In this document: positions 1 through 8,805 of the stretch, piece by piece
Numbering within the stretch: the first letter of the stretch is position 1
Layout of the letters: the number at the start of each line of letters is the position of its first letter
Origin: JAHEKO01 sp965212505
Lineage (GTDB): Bacteria; Acidobacteriota; Thermoanaerobaculia; Multivoradales; JAHEKO01
Length of the DNA: 64,000 nt
Direction of reading: 5' to 3'
Assembly: GCA_965212505.1 (NCBI GenBank)
Contig: OZ243123.1
Coordinates: 4,526,001-4,590,000 of the forward strand
The notes under the pieces: generated by a model
Database searches by the model: none
Told to the model about the DNA's origin: nothing
Seen by the model: the letters and a program-made list of their open reading frames with translations, nothing else
Program-made: the position numbers and the translations under genes

Positions 1-413
1 CGCCGCGCGAGGGCCGCGTCGTCGCCGTGCAGGTTGAGCACGGTTGTCACGCCGCTCGCCAGATACATCGGCAGCTCTTCCTCGTGATCGAGGTGTACGT
101 GAAGATCCTGCAGGCCCGGCATCACAAAGAGCCCGCTGCCGTCGATCGCTTCGACCCCCTGCGGCACCTCCACCACGTCGACCGGCCCGACGGCGTCGAT
201 CCGGCCATCCGTGACCAGAACGGTCTGCCGCTCGACGAGAACCTCCTGGTCCATGGGCACGACGGTCACACCCACAATCGCGAAGGTCGTTCCGGGGTTG
301 GCACTCTCTAGCGGTGTGAGACGGGGGGCGCATGCAAACGACGCCGCGGCGAGAAGAAGCGCGAGCAGAGACAGGCGCGCCGGCCGGCGCGCAGAAGCCA
401 AGTTGTCGGTCAT
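1..413 (-). CDS. Amidohydrolase family protein, N-terminal part (cut by window edge)
   Basis: Reading from an ATG at 413 the frame is open to base 1, so only about 137 N-terminal residues are visible. It begins with a hydrophobic export signal ending near an Ala-Cys (ASFACAP), possibly a lipoprotein signal. A small beta-sandwich follows (VTDGRIDAVG), then MPGLQDLHVHLDH, the metal-binding HxH signature of imidazolonepropionase-like amidohydrolases. Members hydrolyse C-N bonds of cyclic amides, dipeptides or similar substrates in a metal-dependent TIM barrel; the substrate here cannot be told. The rest of the barrel lies outside the window. It is divergent from the CPBP protease gene. Confidence 0.85.
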   Translation of the reverse strand, partial: MTDNLASARRPARLSLLALLLAAASFACAPRLTPLESANPGTTFAIVGVTVVPMDQEVLVERQTVLVTDGRIDAVGPVDVVEVPQGVEAIDGSGLFVMPGLQDLHVHLDHEEELPMYLASGVTTVLNLHGDDAALAR

Positions 414-618
414 CCCACCTTGGACACCTGACACACCGGAAGGGTTACATCGACGACGTCTGACCGCGACCTGACCGTCGCCTACCGCGAGGTGGTTTCT
501 GCTTCCTGCACCTTCTCGAGCAGGAACGACCGGAAGGGCCAGCCCAGCCGTCGTTGACAAGATCCACAACCGAGCGCTTGGAACCCCCTCGAACACCGAT
601 GCGTCCTCTCTGGTGATC

Positions 619-1488
619 ATGACCGGCAAGCTCGACGCCCCGGAGCGCACCGCTCCGTTTTTCCTCTTCGCCTTTCTCTGGTCCTGGTTCGCCTGGACGC
701 CGATGGTCTTGACGCTGAGAAGTCGCGGCATTGAAGACATCACACAGGCGCCACCCTGGGCATTGCTCTGCGCCCTCCTGGGTGGGTACGGCCCGACGAT
801 CGCGGCGCTCGTGATGGCCGCCAGGCAGCGCGAGCCGGGCGGCGTGCGACGGCTCCTCTCTCGACTGACCCGCTGGCGCGCTCCGGGGTCGGTCCACCTT
901 CTCGTCTGGTTCGGGCCGTCGATCTTTCTCGGACTTGCCATCCTCTTCGCGGGCGAAGCGACGGCGCGAATGGGTAGCCCTGTCTGGTCGCGGCTGAATC
1001 TGGTACCGCTCGCCTTCGTCGCGGCCCTACCGTTCGGCCCGATGGGCGAGGAACTCGGCTGGCGCGGCTTCGCTTTGCCGCGACTTCAGGATCGCTACGG
1101 CCCGCTCGTCGCGAGCGCGCTGATCGGCATCGCCTGGACCTTCTGGCACACGCCCCTCTTCTGGGCGCCGGCCGGTACGACCATCAGCGGCAGCCCAGTG
1201 ACCGTGTGGGCGGTCGGCAAGTACCTCCTGACCCTGATCGGCCTGTCGATCCTCTACACCTGGGCGTTCAACCGCTCGAACGGCTCGGCGCTCCTCGCGA
1301 TCGTCTTCCACGCCACCGGCAACGCCGTCTTCCCGTTCCTGCTGTACCCCAATCGGGAGGCCAGCGCCGCGCTCTTCGTTGAAGAGTTGGCGATGATTCC
1401 GGTCTGGGTTCTGGCGATCGCAGCGATCTACAGCGGGCTCCGGCCACATCGACTCACTCTGGGCGGAGACGAGCCCGACGAACGATAG
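619..1488 (+). CDS. CPBP family intramembrane metalloprotease
   Basis: Predicted 289-residue multi-pass membrane protein with the three CPBP (CAAX protease and bacteriocin-processing) motifs: EELGWRGF with the EExxxR signature near residue 144, FWHTPLF with a His near 177, and VFHATGN with a His near 231. In this family the Glu and His residues bind the catalytic metal inside the membrane. Bacterial members are poorly characterised and are linked to membrane protein processing or self-immunity. The ATG at 619 is chosen; a GTG two codons upstream (613) is equally possible, and neither has a clear ribosome binding site. The gene stands alone, divergent from the amidohydrolase and convergent with the DUF885 gene. 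Confidence 0.85.
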   Translation: MTGKLDAPERTAPFFLFAFLWSWFAWTPMVLTLRSRGIEDITQAPPWALLCALLGGYGPTIAALVMAARQREPGGVRRLLSRLTRWRAPGSVHLLVWFGPSIFLGLAILFAGEATARMGSPVWSRLNLVPLAFVAALPFGPMGEELGWRGFALPRLQDRYGPLVASALIGIAWTFWHTPLFWAPAGTTISGSPVTVWAVGKYLLTLIGLSILYTWAFNRSNGSALLAIVFHATGNAVFPFLLYPNREASAALFVEELAMIPVWVLAIAAIYSGLRPHRLTLGGDEPDER

Positions 1489-1673
1489 GCCACCGCGAGA
1501 CGGCGGCTAGTCAACCAACTCGATCCTCTTCGGCCTCCACGAGTCCGCCCCCTCGTCTCGCGTCGCCACAACATCACGCCAGGTGTAGCGGCGTGCCACC
1601 CGTTCGCGAAGCCTCGAAGATGCGGGGAGTGCGCAACGGTGCAGGGCACCTTGGTTCCGGCAGCGTAGAAGAA

Positions 1674-1717
1674 AGCCCCGCACTCAGCCGACCCAAAGGG
1701 GCGCCCGAGGCGGGGCT
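1674..1717. terminator. Hairpin between convergent genes
   Basis: AGCCCCGC at 1674-1681 and GCGGGGCT at 1710-1717 form a perfect 8-bp inverted repeat. It lies between the stop of the CPBP gene (1488) and the stop of the convergent DUF885 gene (1751). The position suggests a bidirectional terminator, but there is no long T-tract. The rest of 1489-1750 shows no gene. Confidence 0.4.
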
Positions 1718-1750
1718 GAATCCAGCGTTGCTGAAGGTGGCGAGCGGAGG

Positions 1751-3622
1751 CTAGCCGCCGGAGCTCATCGATTCATCGCCGCCGGTCGAAGCGGACTGAA
1801 TGCCGTCGACCCACTCGCGGATGTTCGTCTCGAGCACGCGCAGCGGCACGGCACCGCTACCGAGCACCTCGTCGTGGAAGGCGCGGATGTCGAAGTGCTC
1901 TCCCAGCTCGGCCTCGGCCATGGCACGAAGCTCTTTGATCTTGAGCTCGCCGATCTTGTAGGCGAGCGCCTGGCCAGGCCAGACGATGTAGCGGTCCACC
2001 TCGACCACGATGTCGTGCTCGGTCTTGCCGGCGTTCTCTTTGAAGAAGTCGATCGCCTGCTGGCGGCTCCACCCGAGAGCGTGCATGCCGGTGTCGACAA
2101 CCAGTCGGATCGCACGCCACATCTCGTAGGTGAGCTGTCCGAACTTGGAGTAGGGATCGGTGTAGAAGCCCATCTCCTCGCCGAGGCTCTCGGAATAGAG
2201 GCCCCAACCCTCGGTGAACGCGGTCTGGCCGCCAAAGCGACGGAACCACGGCAGATCGTCGAGCTCCTGCTGAATGGCAATCTGGTGGTGGTGGCCCGGC
2301 ACCGCTTCGTGCAGGGTGAGCGCCTCCATCTCCCACTTCGGGCGGCTCTTGAGGTCGTAGGTGTTGGCGAAGAACTGCCCCGGTCGACCGGCCTCGAGCG
2401 AGCCCGGCTGGTAGTAGGCGGTGGTCTGCGACTTCTCGGCGTACTCGGGCACCGGCACGACGCCGTAGGGCAGACGCGGCAGGTGGCTGAAGAGTTTGAC
2501 CATCTCGTTGTCGGCCCGCTTCGAGATATCCCGGTAGGTCGCGAGGAGGTCTTCCTTGCTGTCGAAGTAGAAGCTCTCTTCGGTGCGCAGGTACTCGAAG
2601 AACTCGGCCAGGTCGCCCTCGAACTCGACCTCTTCGATGATCGCCTCCATCTCACCTCGAATGCGAGCGACCTCTGAGAGGCCGATGTCGTGGATCTCCT
2701 GCGGCGTCATGTCGGTGGTCGTGTACTGGCTCGCGTTGTACGCGTACCAATCGCCACCGTCGGGCATGGCCGACATGCCGATGCTCTCGCGGGCTCCCGG
2801 AATGTAGGTCTCCACCAGATAGTCGTGGAACTTCTGGAGCGCGGGGCCGAGGTGGTCGGTGTAGGCCGCGATCGCAGCGTTGCGCACCCGCTCCTGATCC
2901 TCGGGTGCGATCGAGTCGGGGAACTTCGCAAAGGCGCGCAGCAGCGGGCTCTGCATCGCGTCGTCGGCGATCATGTTCTTCACCTGCTGCGGCACGTCGC
3001 GCAGAGTGACGCGCGGTGGGGTGACGCCGATCTCGAGGCCCTTCTCGAGTCGAACCATTGTGGTTTCCACCTGTGAGGCGGCGCGCTCGAGCCGGCCGAG
3101 AATGTTCTCGTAGTCGGTGAGGCTGCGCGTCGGCATCATGGTCATTGCACGCGCCAGGTTCTGCTGCGGACCGCCCATCTGGCTGACCGCGAGGTACTCA
3201 CCGTGGAAGCGCTGGCCCTTGACCTCGTCGGCCATGTCCTCGATCAGGAGGTCGTAGTTCAGCCGATCGACCCCCTCGAGCTCGTCACGTGGAATCGTCT
3301 TGAGAATCTCCAAGGCGTCCGCGGTCTCCTGATCACGCCGCATCTCCGCTTCGAGCGAGTTGTCGCCCCAGCGATGATGATCGCCGGGAATGCCAATCAT
3401 CGTCGCGAAGACGGGGAACTCGTTCATCACGTACTCGAAATAGAGATCGGTGAACGTCTGTAGCCGCTCCGCGGCGCTCGCGCCGTCAGCGTTCTCACGC
3501 AGCGCTTCGACGCGCTCGGAGATGTTGGCGCGCCTCTCCTCGTAGGTCTCTTGGGCCACAACCGGTGACGCTCCGACGGTGAGCGCCACGGCTGTCAGGG
3601 CCGCGAACATGCGATTCCTCAT
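1751..3622 (-). CDS. DUF885 family secreted hydrolase (zinc-peptidase-like)
   Basis: 623 residues with a clear Sec signal (MRNRMFAALTAVALTV...VVAQ), so exported. It carries the DUF885 hallmark HEAVPGHH near residues 437-445, which resembles an HExxxH/gluzincin metal site, followed by TEGWGLYSE near 468 where the Glu could be the third ligand. Full-length DUF885 proteins are about 550-620 residues, so this one is complete. The family is linked to peptide or ester hydrolysis, but its substrates are not established. The start ATG at 3622 has a purine-rich AGGAAG just upstream. It appears monocistronic and convergent with the CPBP gene. Confidence 0.85.
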   Translation of the reverse strand: MRNRMFAALTAVALTVGASPVVAQETYEERRANISERVEALRENADGASAAERLQTFTDLYFEYVMNEFPVFATMIGIPGDHHRWGDNSLEAEMRRDQETADALEILKTIPRDELEGVDRLNYDLLIEDMADEVKGQRFHGEYLAVSQMGGPQQNLARAMTMMPTRSLTDYENILGRLERAASQVETTMVRLEKGLEIGVTPPRVTLRDVPQQVKNMIADDAMQSPLLRAFAKFPDSIAPEDQERVRNAAIAAYTDHLGPALQKFHDYLVETYIPGARESIGMSAMPDGGDWYAYNASQYTTTDMTPQEIHDIGLSEVARIRGEMEAIIEEVEFEGDLAEFFEYLRTEESFYFDSKEDLLATYRDISKRADNEMVKLFSHLPRLPYGVVPVPEYAEKSQTTAYYQPGSLEAGRPGQFFANTYDLKSRPKWEMEALTLHEAVPGHHHQIAIQQELDDLPWFRRFGGQTAFTEGWGLYSESLGEEMGFYTDPYSKFGQLTYEMWRAIRLVVDTGMHALGWSRQQAIDFFKENAGKTEHDIVVEVDRYIVWPGQALAYKIGELKIKELRAMAEAELGEHFDIRAFHDEVLGSGAVPLRVLETNIREWVDGIQSASTGGDESMSSGG

Positions 3623-3798
3623 GCACTTCCTCCTGAGTTCTTCCAGTGATCCGGAGATCCGGGTCTAGATTCCGGTGTTGGATGGGAGGGCGACGCAGGG
3701 CCACCCATCAATCAGTACGGAGATCGAAGGGCGGTTGTTCCGGATAGACTCCTCGCCGGCCCGTGCTGGAAGTCTATCCCCGCCCTGGAGGAACGCCC

Positions 3799-4647
3799 GT
3801 GACCACTGCAAGTCGCATGATCGTGCCGATCGCTCTGCTCGCTCTCCTGTCGGCCACGCCCACGATCGCCGAGGACGGTCTCGTCGCCCGCATGGCGGTC
3901 GAGCACGCGGGAGACTCACCCGTGGCGAGCCCGGCGGCGCAGACGGCTCCGGAGCAGGCCGTCACGAGTTCGGTCGTCACCTACGCCACCCTCGACGGCA
4001 CCGAGATCAACGGCTACCTGGCCCGACCCACGGGAGATGGGCCGTTTCCTGGAGTGATCGTCATCCACGAGTGGTGGGGGTTGAACGACAACATCCAGTG
4101 GATGGCCGACCGCTTCGCTGGTACGGGCTACCTCGCCCTGGCGGTCGACATGTACGAAGGCGAGGTCGCCACCGACCGCGAGGGTGCCATGACGCTCATG
4201 CGCGGCTCGATGGAGCGGACCGAGCGGCTGGAGGAGAATCTGCGTCAGGCGCGCGCGTTCCTGGCGAACGCCGGCGCCACCAAGATAGGCAGCGTCGGCT
4301 GGTGCTTCGGCGGCGGTTGGTCGCTGCGTGCCGGCACCACGCTCGGCGACGAGCTCGACGCGGTGGTCATCTATTACGGCCGCGTCTCCTCGGAGACCGC
4401 CGAACTCGAGCCACTGAGCGCGCCGGTGCTCGGCCTCTTCGGAGAGACGGATCGCGGCATCCCCGTGGAGAGCGTGCGCGCCTTCGAGGCTGCCCTCGGC
4501 GAGCTGGGCAAGCCGTCTTCCATTCACATCTATCCAGGCGCCGGTCACGCTTTCGCCAACCCGTCGGGCACTCGCTACGACGAAGCGGCGGCCGACGACG
4601 CCTGGGAGAAGACGCTCGCGTTCTTCGCGAGCCATCTGGGGAGCTGA
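3799..4647 (+). CDS. Dienelactone hydrolase family protein, exported
   Basis: 282 residues. The GTG at 3799 is chosen because GGAGG lies at 3787-3791, 7 bases upstream, and the protein then starts with a signal peptide (MTTASRMIVPIALLALL). It is an alpha/beta hydrolase of the DLH family: IHEWWGL near the N-terminal third, nucleophile Cys about 169 in GWCFGGGW, Asp about 218 in GETDRG, and His about 250 in GAGHAF, completing the Cys-Asp-His triad. DLH enzymes open lactones such as dienelactone; periplasmic homologues often have unknown substrates. It is followed after 3 bases by the CusF-like lipoprotein gene, so the two are likely co-transcribed. Confidence 0.88.
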   Translation: MTTASRMIVPIALLALLSATPTIAEDGLVARMAVEHAGDSPVASPAAQTAPEQAVTSSVVTYATLDGTEINGYLARPTGDGPFPGVIVIHEWWGLNDNIQWMADRFAGTGYLALAVDMYEGEVATDREGAMTLMRGSMERTERLEENLRQARAFLANAGATKIGSVGWCFGGGWSLRAGTTLGDELDAVVIYYGRVSSETAELEPLSAPVLGLFGETDRGIPVESVRAFEAALGELGKPSSIHIYPGAGHAFANPSGTRYDEAAADDAWEKTLAFFASHLGS

Positions 4648-4650
4648 CCG

Positions 4651-5106
4651 ATGACGAAAAGCCGAATCTTCGCGACTAGCGTCACCTTGCTCGCACTGAC
4701 ACTTGGGGCCTGTGGGGGCGGGGGCGGAGCTACGGAGTCGTCTGCGCCCGCCGAGGGCCCGGTGCCGTCCGCCATCTACAGCGTTCGCGGCCAGGTCGAC
4801 TCCCTCCCCGAGCCGGAGGGTCCAGGCGGCTGGATGGCCGTGCAGCACGAGGCCATCCCCGAGCTTGTCGGCATGGACGGGGAGCTCGACCCCATGGACT
4901 CGATGACCATGCGTTTCCCGGTCGCCGAAGGAGTCGACCTCTCCTCGCTCAACGCCGGCGACAAGGTCCTCTTCGACCTCCAGATCGACTGGATGGCCGG
5001 TGAGCCCGCACAGGTCCTCTCCGTCACGGCCCTCCCCGCAGAGACCGAGCTCGACCTCGGCGACGGCGACGGCGACGGCGAAGACCACTCGGGCCACGAC
5101 CACTAG
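4651..5106 (+). CDS. CusF-like copper-binding lipoprotein
   Basis: 151 residues. The N-terminus is a lipoprotein signal with lipobox LGAC followed by a run of Gly. The body (YSVRGQVDSLPE, then AVQHEAIPELVGMDGELDPMDSMTMRFPV, GDKVLFDLQID) has the layout of the CusF_Ec/PcoE-like fold. In that family a His and closely spaced Met residues (here MDSMTM) bind Cu(I)/Ag(I) in the periplasm. The C-terminus is Asp/Gly-rich and ends HSGHDH, a further possible metal-binding tail. The start lies 3 bases after the dienelactone hydrolase stop, indicating one operon. Assignment is by motif; copper binding is inferred. Confidence 0.75.
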   Translation: MTKSRIFATSVTLLALTLGACGGGGGATESSAPAEGPVPSAIYSVRGQVDSLPEPEGPGGWMAVQHEAIPELVGMDGELDPMDSMTMRFPVAEGVDLSSLNAGDKVLFDLQIDWMAGEPAQVLSVTALPAETELDLGDGDGDGEDHSGHDH

Positions 5107-5115
5107 AAGATCTGT

Positions 5116-6546
5116 CTAGGGGGTGCCGCCCGCTTCTTTCGGCGCTGCCTGAGCGAACGCATAGAGCGAGCCCCGCGTGCGGACGTAGAGCCGCCCGTCG
5201 GCAATCGCCGGCGTGGCGTAGATCTCCTCGCCGAGGTCGTTCTCCGCCAATACCGACCACTCCCCCGCTGCGGCGAGGACGGTCACGGACCCCTCGGTCG
5301 AACTCAAATAGACCTTGCCGTCGGCGGCCACAGGCGAGGCGTAGACCTGGGCAGCGCTCTTGAGTCGACCCCGTTTGAGCACCTCGCCGGTCTCCGGATC
5401 GAAGCTCGTGAGGATGCCGTCGCTGGGCATGTAGAGGACGCCCCGATAGAGAATTGGCGACGGGATGTAGGCGACGTTCTTGCGGTAGTTCCAGACCTCC
5501 GTCAAGGGCCTGTCGCCACCGTTGATCCGCAGCGCATAGAGCCCCCAGCTGTCGGTCACCATCTCGTCGGCGAGGCGCTGCCAGTCAGCTGGGGAGATCG
5601 CGCCGCTCCCATCACCGTCGAGCCAGCCGTAGTTGCTCTCCATCCAGGTTCCAGCGACCTCTTGCTTGGTGAGCTTCCCGTCACCATCGGCGTCGTGCTC
5701 TTCGAGGATGGGGCCGAAGGGCGCCCAGCCGTTCTCGGCATGGTCGGGAGCCGCGACGAAGATTCGGTCGCCGCCAAGCACCGGGCTCGCTACCGGTCCG
5801 GCGCCGACTCCGCTACCGCTCCAAACGACCTTGCCGGTCGCCAGGTCGTATGCGTCCACCCAACGCGAACCGAGCACCAGCAGCGTCGTCGGCGCATCGC
5901 CGTCGGGATAGACAACCGGCGTCGCGTAGTTCTCGAGTCGCGCCGGGCGCTTGACCCGCCACAACTCCTCCCCAGAGTCCTTGTCGACGGCGAGCAGGAA
6001 CGACCCCTCGGCCTGGTCACAAAGTAGATAGAGGCGCTCTCCCGCCAGCACCGGCGAAGAGGCCATGCCGTAGAAGTTGAGGAACGGACCGAGAGCGATG
6101 CGCCATCGCTCCTTACCGGCGCCGTCATACGAGGCGAGCCCGAAGTCGTGGAAGAACACGTAGACGTTCGTGCCGTCGGTCACCGGGCTCGGTGTCGCGG
6201 AGTCGGTGGCCCGGTGAAGCTCGTCGGCACGGCTTCGCTCGAGCTCTTTGCGCCAGAGCTCGCGGCCGGTCGCCCGGTCGTAGGCGAGCGTCAGGAGCAG
6301 GTCGCCCTCGATTGCCGTCAGGAAGATGCGATCGCCACCGATCACCGGAGACGACCGGCCGAACGGCGCTTCGGATCTCCAAACTACGTTCTGCTCGGGG
6401 CCGATCTCCTCCGGGAGCGCCGCCGTGTCGTCGAAGCCGCGGCCGTTGGCGCCACGGAATCGAGTCCAGTCGCCGCCCCAGGCGGGCCCAACCGTCAGAA
6501 ACAGAGCGAGCGCACACAGCGCACGCCGTACGTTCGAGTCGCGCAT
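5116..6546 (-). CDS. PQQ-like beta-propeller protein with an EF-hand insertion, exported
   Basis: 476 residues. The start at 6546 is chosen because AGGAG lies about 8 bases upstream and the protein then opens with a Sec signal (MRDSNVRRALCALALF...AWGG); an upstream extension runs into the neighbouring gene. Repeated blocks such as YDRATGRELWR and VDKDSGEELWRV are PQQ-enzyme-like (PF13360) propeller blades. Two EF-hand-like loops sit at about residues 283-294 (DADGDGKLTKQE) and 307-318 (DGDGSGAISPAD), suggesting Ca2+ binding inside the propeller. No cofactor or catalytic residues can be assigned. It lies 16 bases downstream of the nucleotidyltransferase gene and probably shares its transcript. 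Confidence 0.8.
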   Translation of the reverse strand: MRDSNVRRALCALALFLTVGPAWGGDWTRFRGANGRGFDDTAALPEEIGPEQNVVWRSEAPFGRSSPVIGGDRIFLTAIEGDLLLTLAYDRATGRELWRKELERSRADELHRATDSATPSPVTDGTNVYVFFHDFGLASYDGAGKERWRIALGPFLNFYGMASSPVLAGERLYLLCDQAEGSFLLAVDKDSGEELWRVKRPARLENYATPVVYPDGDAPTTLLVLGSRWVDAYDLATGKVVWSGSGVGAGPVASPVLGGDRIFVAAPDHAENGWAPFGPILEEHDADGDGKLTKQEVAGTWMESNYGWLDGDGSGAISPADWQRLADEMVTDSWGLYALRINGGDRPLTEVWNYRKNVAYIPSPILYRGVLYMPSDGILTSFDPETGEVLKRGRLKSAAQVYASPVAADGKVYLSSTEGSVTVLAAAGEWSVLAENDLGEEIYATPAIADGRLYVRTRGSLYAFAQAAPKEAGGTP

Positions 6547-6562
6547 AGCCAGACTCCTTTTG

Positions 6563-7510
6563 TTAGCCGCTGCCGATTTCGAGGTGAAGCTCTTGTGCCT
6601 CTTCCTCGGTGTCGATGTCGCGAGCAAGCGACATCCCATCTAGAAGTGGCACCCGTCCCGTGCGATCGCGATACTTCCGACGATGCGGCTCATTCCCAAA
6701 GATCTGATGCAGATGCATCTCCACCTGTCGCTGTGTGATGCGACCACGCCCCACCCGATGGGACAACAAGGCGGCGTTGAAAATCGTCAAGAAGGTCAGA
6801 AGCGGCGGCTTCAGCTTGAATACGTTCAGGAAGTCGCGCTTGAGCAGGAAGTAGAGAACCCCGCTCGTGATGTAGAGGAACCGCGCCCCCACCGGACGTG
6901 TTCGACTCCGATAGGCGAGCTGGAAACATTTATAGAGCAGGGTCAGCCGAAGCGCCGAGGGCGCCACCATCACCATATGACTCGGTAACACCGGAACTGG
7001 TTCCCTCTCCCCTTCCGGAATCACCATGTAGCGACGCTTGTGGGCCGAGGCCCCGAGCTCGCTTGGATCCTCCGGTACACGGATCAGCGGGAACCAGAAG
7101 TCGAGCGGTGCGTGACTCCGGTAGTCGTCGACCAGAGTCTGAAGCTCCTGCGGATCGGGAATCACGTCCGACGTGGTGAACATCGTCGCGCCTGCGGAGG
7201 TCTGCTCCACTACCGACTCCATCGCCGCGCGAATGTTGTGCCCGAAGTCGGCGTCCGTGTCGATTACGTGCGCGACACCACGCCGTTCGCCGTAGCGATT
7301 CGCAGGCCCCGCGATGAAAATCGGATCGAACGCCCCGCACTGCCGAAAGCGTTCGATGATCACGTCGATCAACGGCCGCCCGGCGAGGCGAATCTTCAAC
7401 CCCTTCGGCCCATACAGCCGATGCGAGTCTTCATCCTCGACCGCCTCGCCCTGCTTGGCGCTACCCGCGAGGATGACCAGCGGAATCTTCTTCTCGCGAC
7501 TGAAATCCAT
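6563..7510 (-). CDS. MobA-like nucleotidyltransferase domain protein
   Basis: 315 residues, cytoplasmic by sequence. The N-terminus LVILAGSAKQG replaces the usual LAGGxGxR loop of NTP transferases, followed by GRPLIDVIIERFRQCG and TSDVIPDP, consistent with a GT-A/MobA-like nucleotide-binding Rossmann fold. The C-terminal half (about residues 170-315) has hydrophobic stretches and a basic segment and does not match a family I recognise. Related enzymes transfer nucleotides to sugars or molybdopterin; the substrate cannot be told. It is the first gene of a likely two-gene unit with the PQQ-propeller protein. Confidence 0.65.
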   Translation of the reverse strand: MDFSREKKIPLVILAGSAKQGEAVEDEDSHRLYGPKGLKIRLAGRPLIDVIIERFRQCGAFDPIFIAGPANRYGERRGVAHVIDTDADFGHNIRAAMESVVEQTSAGATMFTTSDVIPDPQELQTLVDDYRSHAPLDFWFPLIRVPEDPSELGASAHKRRYMVIPEGEREPVPVLPSHMVMVAPSALRLTLLYKCFQLAYRSRTRPVGARFLYITSGVLYFLLKRDFLNVFKLKPPLLTFLTIFNAALLSHRVGRGRITQRQVEMHLHQIFGNEPHRRKYRDRTGRVPLLDGMSLARDIDTEEEAQELHLEIGSG

Positions 7511-7714
7511 GGCGTCTATTCAGGTGACAAGGGCTGTGCCGGCAGGCCCGTTGAGGGGTCCCGCCGAGCCTCTCCGATCGACGACGCGGGCGGCGAGCAG
7601 TGCGCTGCGCCTCCATCGGAGGGAGTTCTCAAAAGCCCGATAGGCGAAGTCTACACCCTGCCCCAGCGAACCTGCGAGGCTCGGCGCGGCTGAGTCGAGT
7701 CTCCGTCGAGAGGC

Positions 7715-8122
7715 CTAGAGATCGCCAGCTAGAGACGACAACACCATCGCCAACCGCGCAAACGCCACCGCGATCGTCAGATTCACCAGTGTCCCAAGCA
7801 GGTAGTAGGACGCGTTCTGCTCGATCTTCTCCTTCCGCACGAACTCCTTGGCGCCGATGATGATCGCCAGGGCGCCGTACTCGCCCTCCAAAACCAGGAA
7901 GAAGATCAGGATGGTCTCGCAGAAGCCGATCCAGAAACCGGCGGCACCAAAATCGAAGATCGGACCGCCCGCGCTGCTGTCGGGGAGTTTCTCAGCCCCC
8001 TTGAGCTTTGGGATGCCGCGCCGAACGACGAGGGTCGACAGGAGGAACGCGAGCAGGCAGGCGCCGACGTAGATCGCCTGACCGACCAGGTAGCTGGGGT
8101 GAATGCCTAGGAACAAGCTCAA
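7715..8122 (-). CDS. Small membrane protein next to SatD (DUF3307-like C-terminal pattern)
   Basis: 135 residues with about three to four hydrophobic segments (AIYVGACLLAFLLSTLVV; FWIGFCETILIFFLVL; YYLLGTLVNLTIAVAFARL). The pattern E..LI..LVLEG..GA..I.GAKE..R followed by YYLLGTLVN resembles the C-terminal part of DUF3307 proteins, which I recall as frequent neighbours of SatD; this is from memory and unchecked. The frame is closed upstream by a TGA. The only usable starts are TTG at 8122 or 8116, without a good ribosome binding site. It lies 43 bases downstream of satD, and that gap carries a copy of the 17-base box also found upstream of satD. Confidence 0.6.
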   Translation of the reverse strand: MSLFLGIHPSYLVGQAIYVGACLLAFLLSTLVVRRGIPKLKGAEKLPDSSAGGPIFDFGAAGFWIGFCETILIFFLVLEGEYGALAIIIGAKEFVRKEKIEQNASYYLLGTLVNLTIAVAFARLAMVLSSLAGDL

Positions 8123-8141
8123 TGGGTTGTTTGTCTTGATT

Positions 8142-8158
8142 CAACCATTTTCGATTGT
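8142..8158 (-). promoter_or_regulatory. 17-base box, copy 2 (upstream of the membrane protein gene)
   Basis: On the minus strand the sequence is ACAATCGAAAATGGTTG. It matches 16 of 17 bases of the box at 8806-8822 upstream of satD. Two near-identical copies directly upstream of two adjacent genes suggest an operator, possibly bound by the SatD protein, which has a C-terminal HTH-like segment. The binding protein is inferred. Confidence 0.5.
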
Positions 8159-8165
8159 GCTGCGA

Positions 8166-8798
8166 TCACGAGTCGAGCAGCGCTCGAATCGCCGCTTCGC
8201 CATCCACGACCAGATCCGCGCGACCGCGCTTGGTGGCCTCGGAGACCGACTGCTGATGCTTGCGCAGCTTCTTCGCGATGTCCACCTGGAGCATCTCCTC
8301 ACGCAGCAGCTGGAAGATCCGTCGCTGGTAAGGCGTCATCGACTCGATAGAGGCGTTCGATTGATCCGAGAGTGAAGTCAAGGCAGCGTCGATCGCGGGC
8401 TTGCCAACCTCCCAGCGACAAAACCGCCGCTCCTTGCGCACTCGGTCCATCAGATGGTTCGCCCGTTTGAAGACCGGTCCGCCGACCTGGGTGATGTCGT
8501 CAGAGGCGACGCCAACCCTCCCCCGGGCGACGACAAAGCGCAACGTGCTGTGCGGATGAATCGCGTCGCGCAGCTCGCTGATGACGTCGTAGATCCGTCG
8601 TGGCTCCTCGAAGAGTCCCGCGACTTCATCGCCGTAGCTACGGGTCAGTCCCAGGACGGGTTCCGGATCGAGATTCCCATTCAGACGCTCGATCGCCCCG
8701 TCGAGCTTGCGGAACAGCGTGCGACGCTCAGAGCTCGAGCGAGACGTCGATCGCTGAACGTCTCCCAGCAGCAGATAGTAGCTCCTCCGAAGGTTCAT
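8166..8798 (-). CDS. SatD family protein
   Basis: 210 residues. The N-terminus YYLLLGDVQRSTSRSS and the following GLTRSYGDEVAGLFEEPRRIYDVISELR match the SatD family (PF16264), first named in the Streptococcus mutans sat acid-tolerance region. The middle (VARGRVGVASDDITQVGGPVFKRANHLM) resembles the family core. The C-terminal 60 residues (PYQRRIFQLLREEMLQVDIAKKLRKHQ) look like a helix-turn-helix, so DNA binding is plausible. No precise biochemical function is established. The start ATG at 8798 is preceded by TTGTTT and TATGGT spaced 17 bases apart on the minus strand, giving a very short leader. It is followed by a membrane protein gene. Confidence 0.75.
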   Translation of the reverse strand: MNLRRSYYLLLGDVQRSTSRSSSERRTLFRKLDGAIERLNGNLDPEPVLGLTRSYGDEVAGLFEEPRRIYDVISELRDAIHPHSTLRFVVARGRVGVASDDITQVGGPVFKRANHLMDRVRKERRFCRWEVGKPAIDAALTSLSDQSNASIESMTPYQRRIFQLLREEMLQVDIAKKLRKHQQSVSEATKRGRADLVVDGEAAIRALLDS

Positions 8799-8805
8799 CT
8801 CGTCA

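Noticed and set aside
554..559. TTGACA as a -35 box before the CPBP gene
   Set aside because: No matching -10 hexamer is found at 16-18 bases spacing, so no promoter is called.
3916..5103. 395-residue frame on the minus strand
   Set aside because: Antisense of the dienelactone hydrolase and CusF-like genes, with no signal, domain or ribosome binding site.
6547..6639. Upstream start for the PQQ-propeller gene
   Set aside because: It overlaps the end of the nucleotidyltransferase gene and lacks a ribosome binding site; the start at 6546 has AGGAG and a signal peptide.
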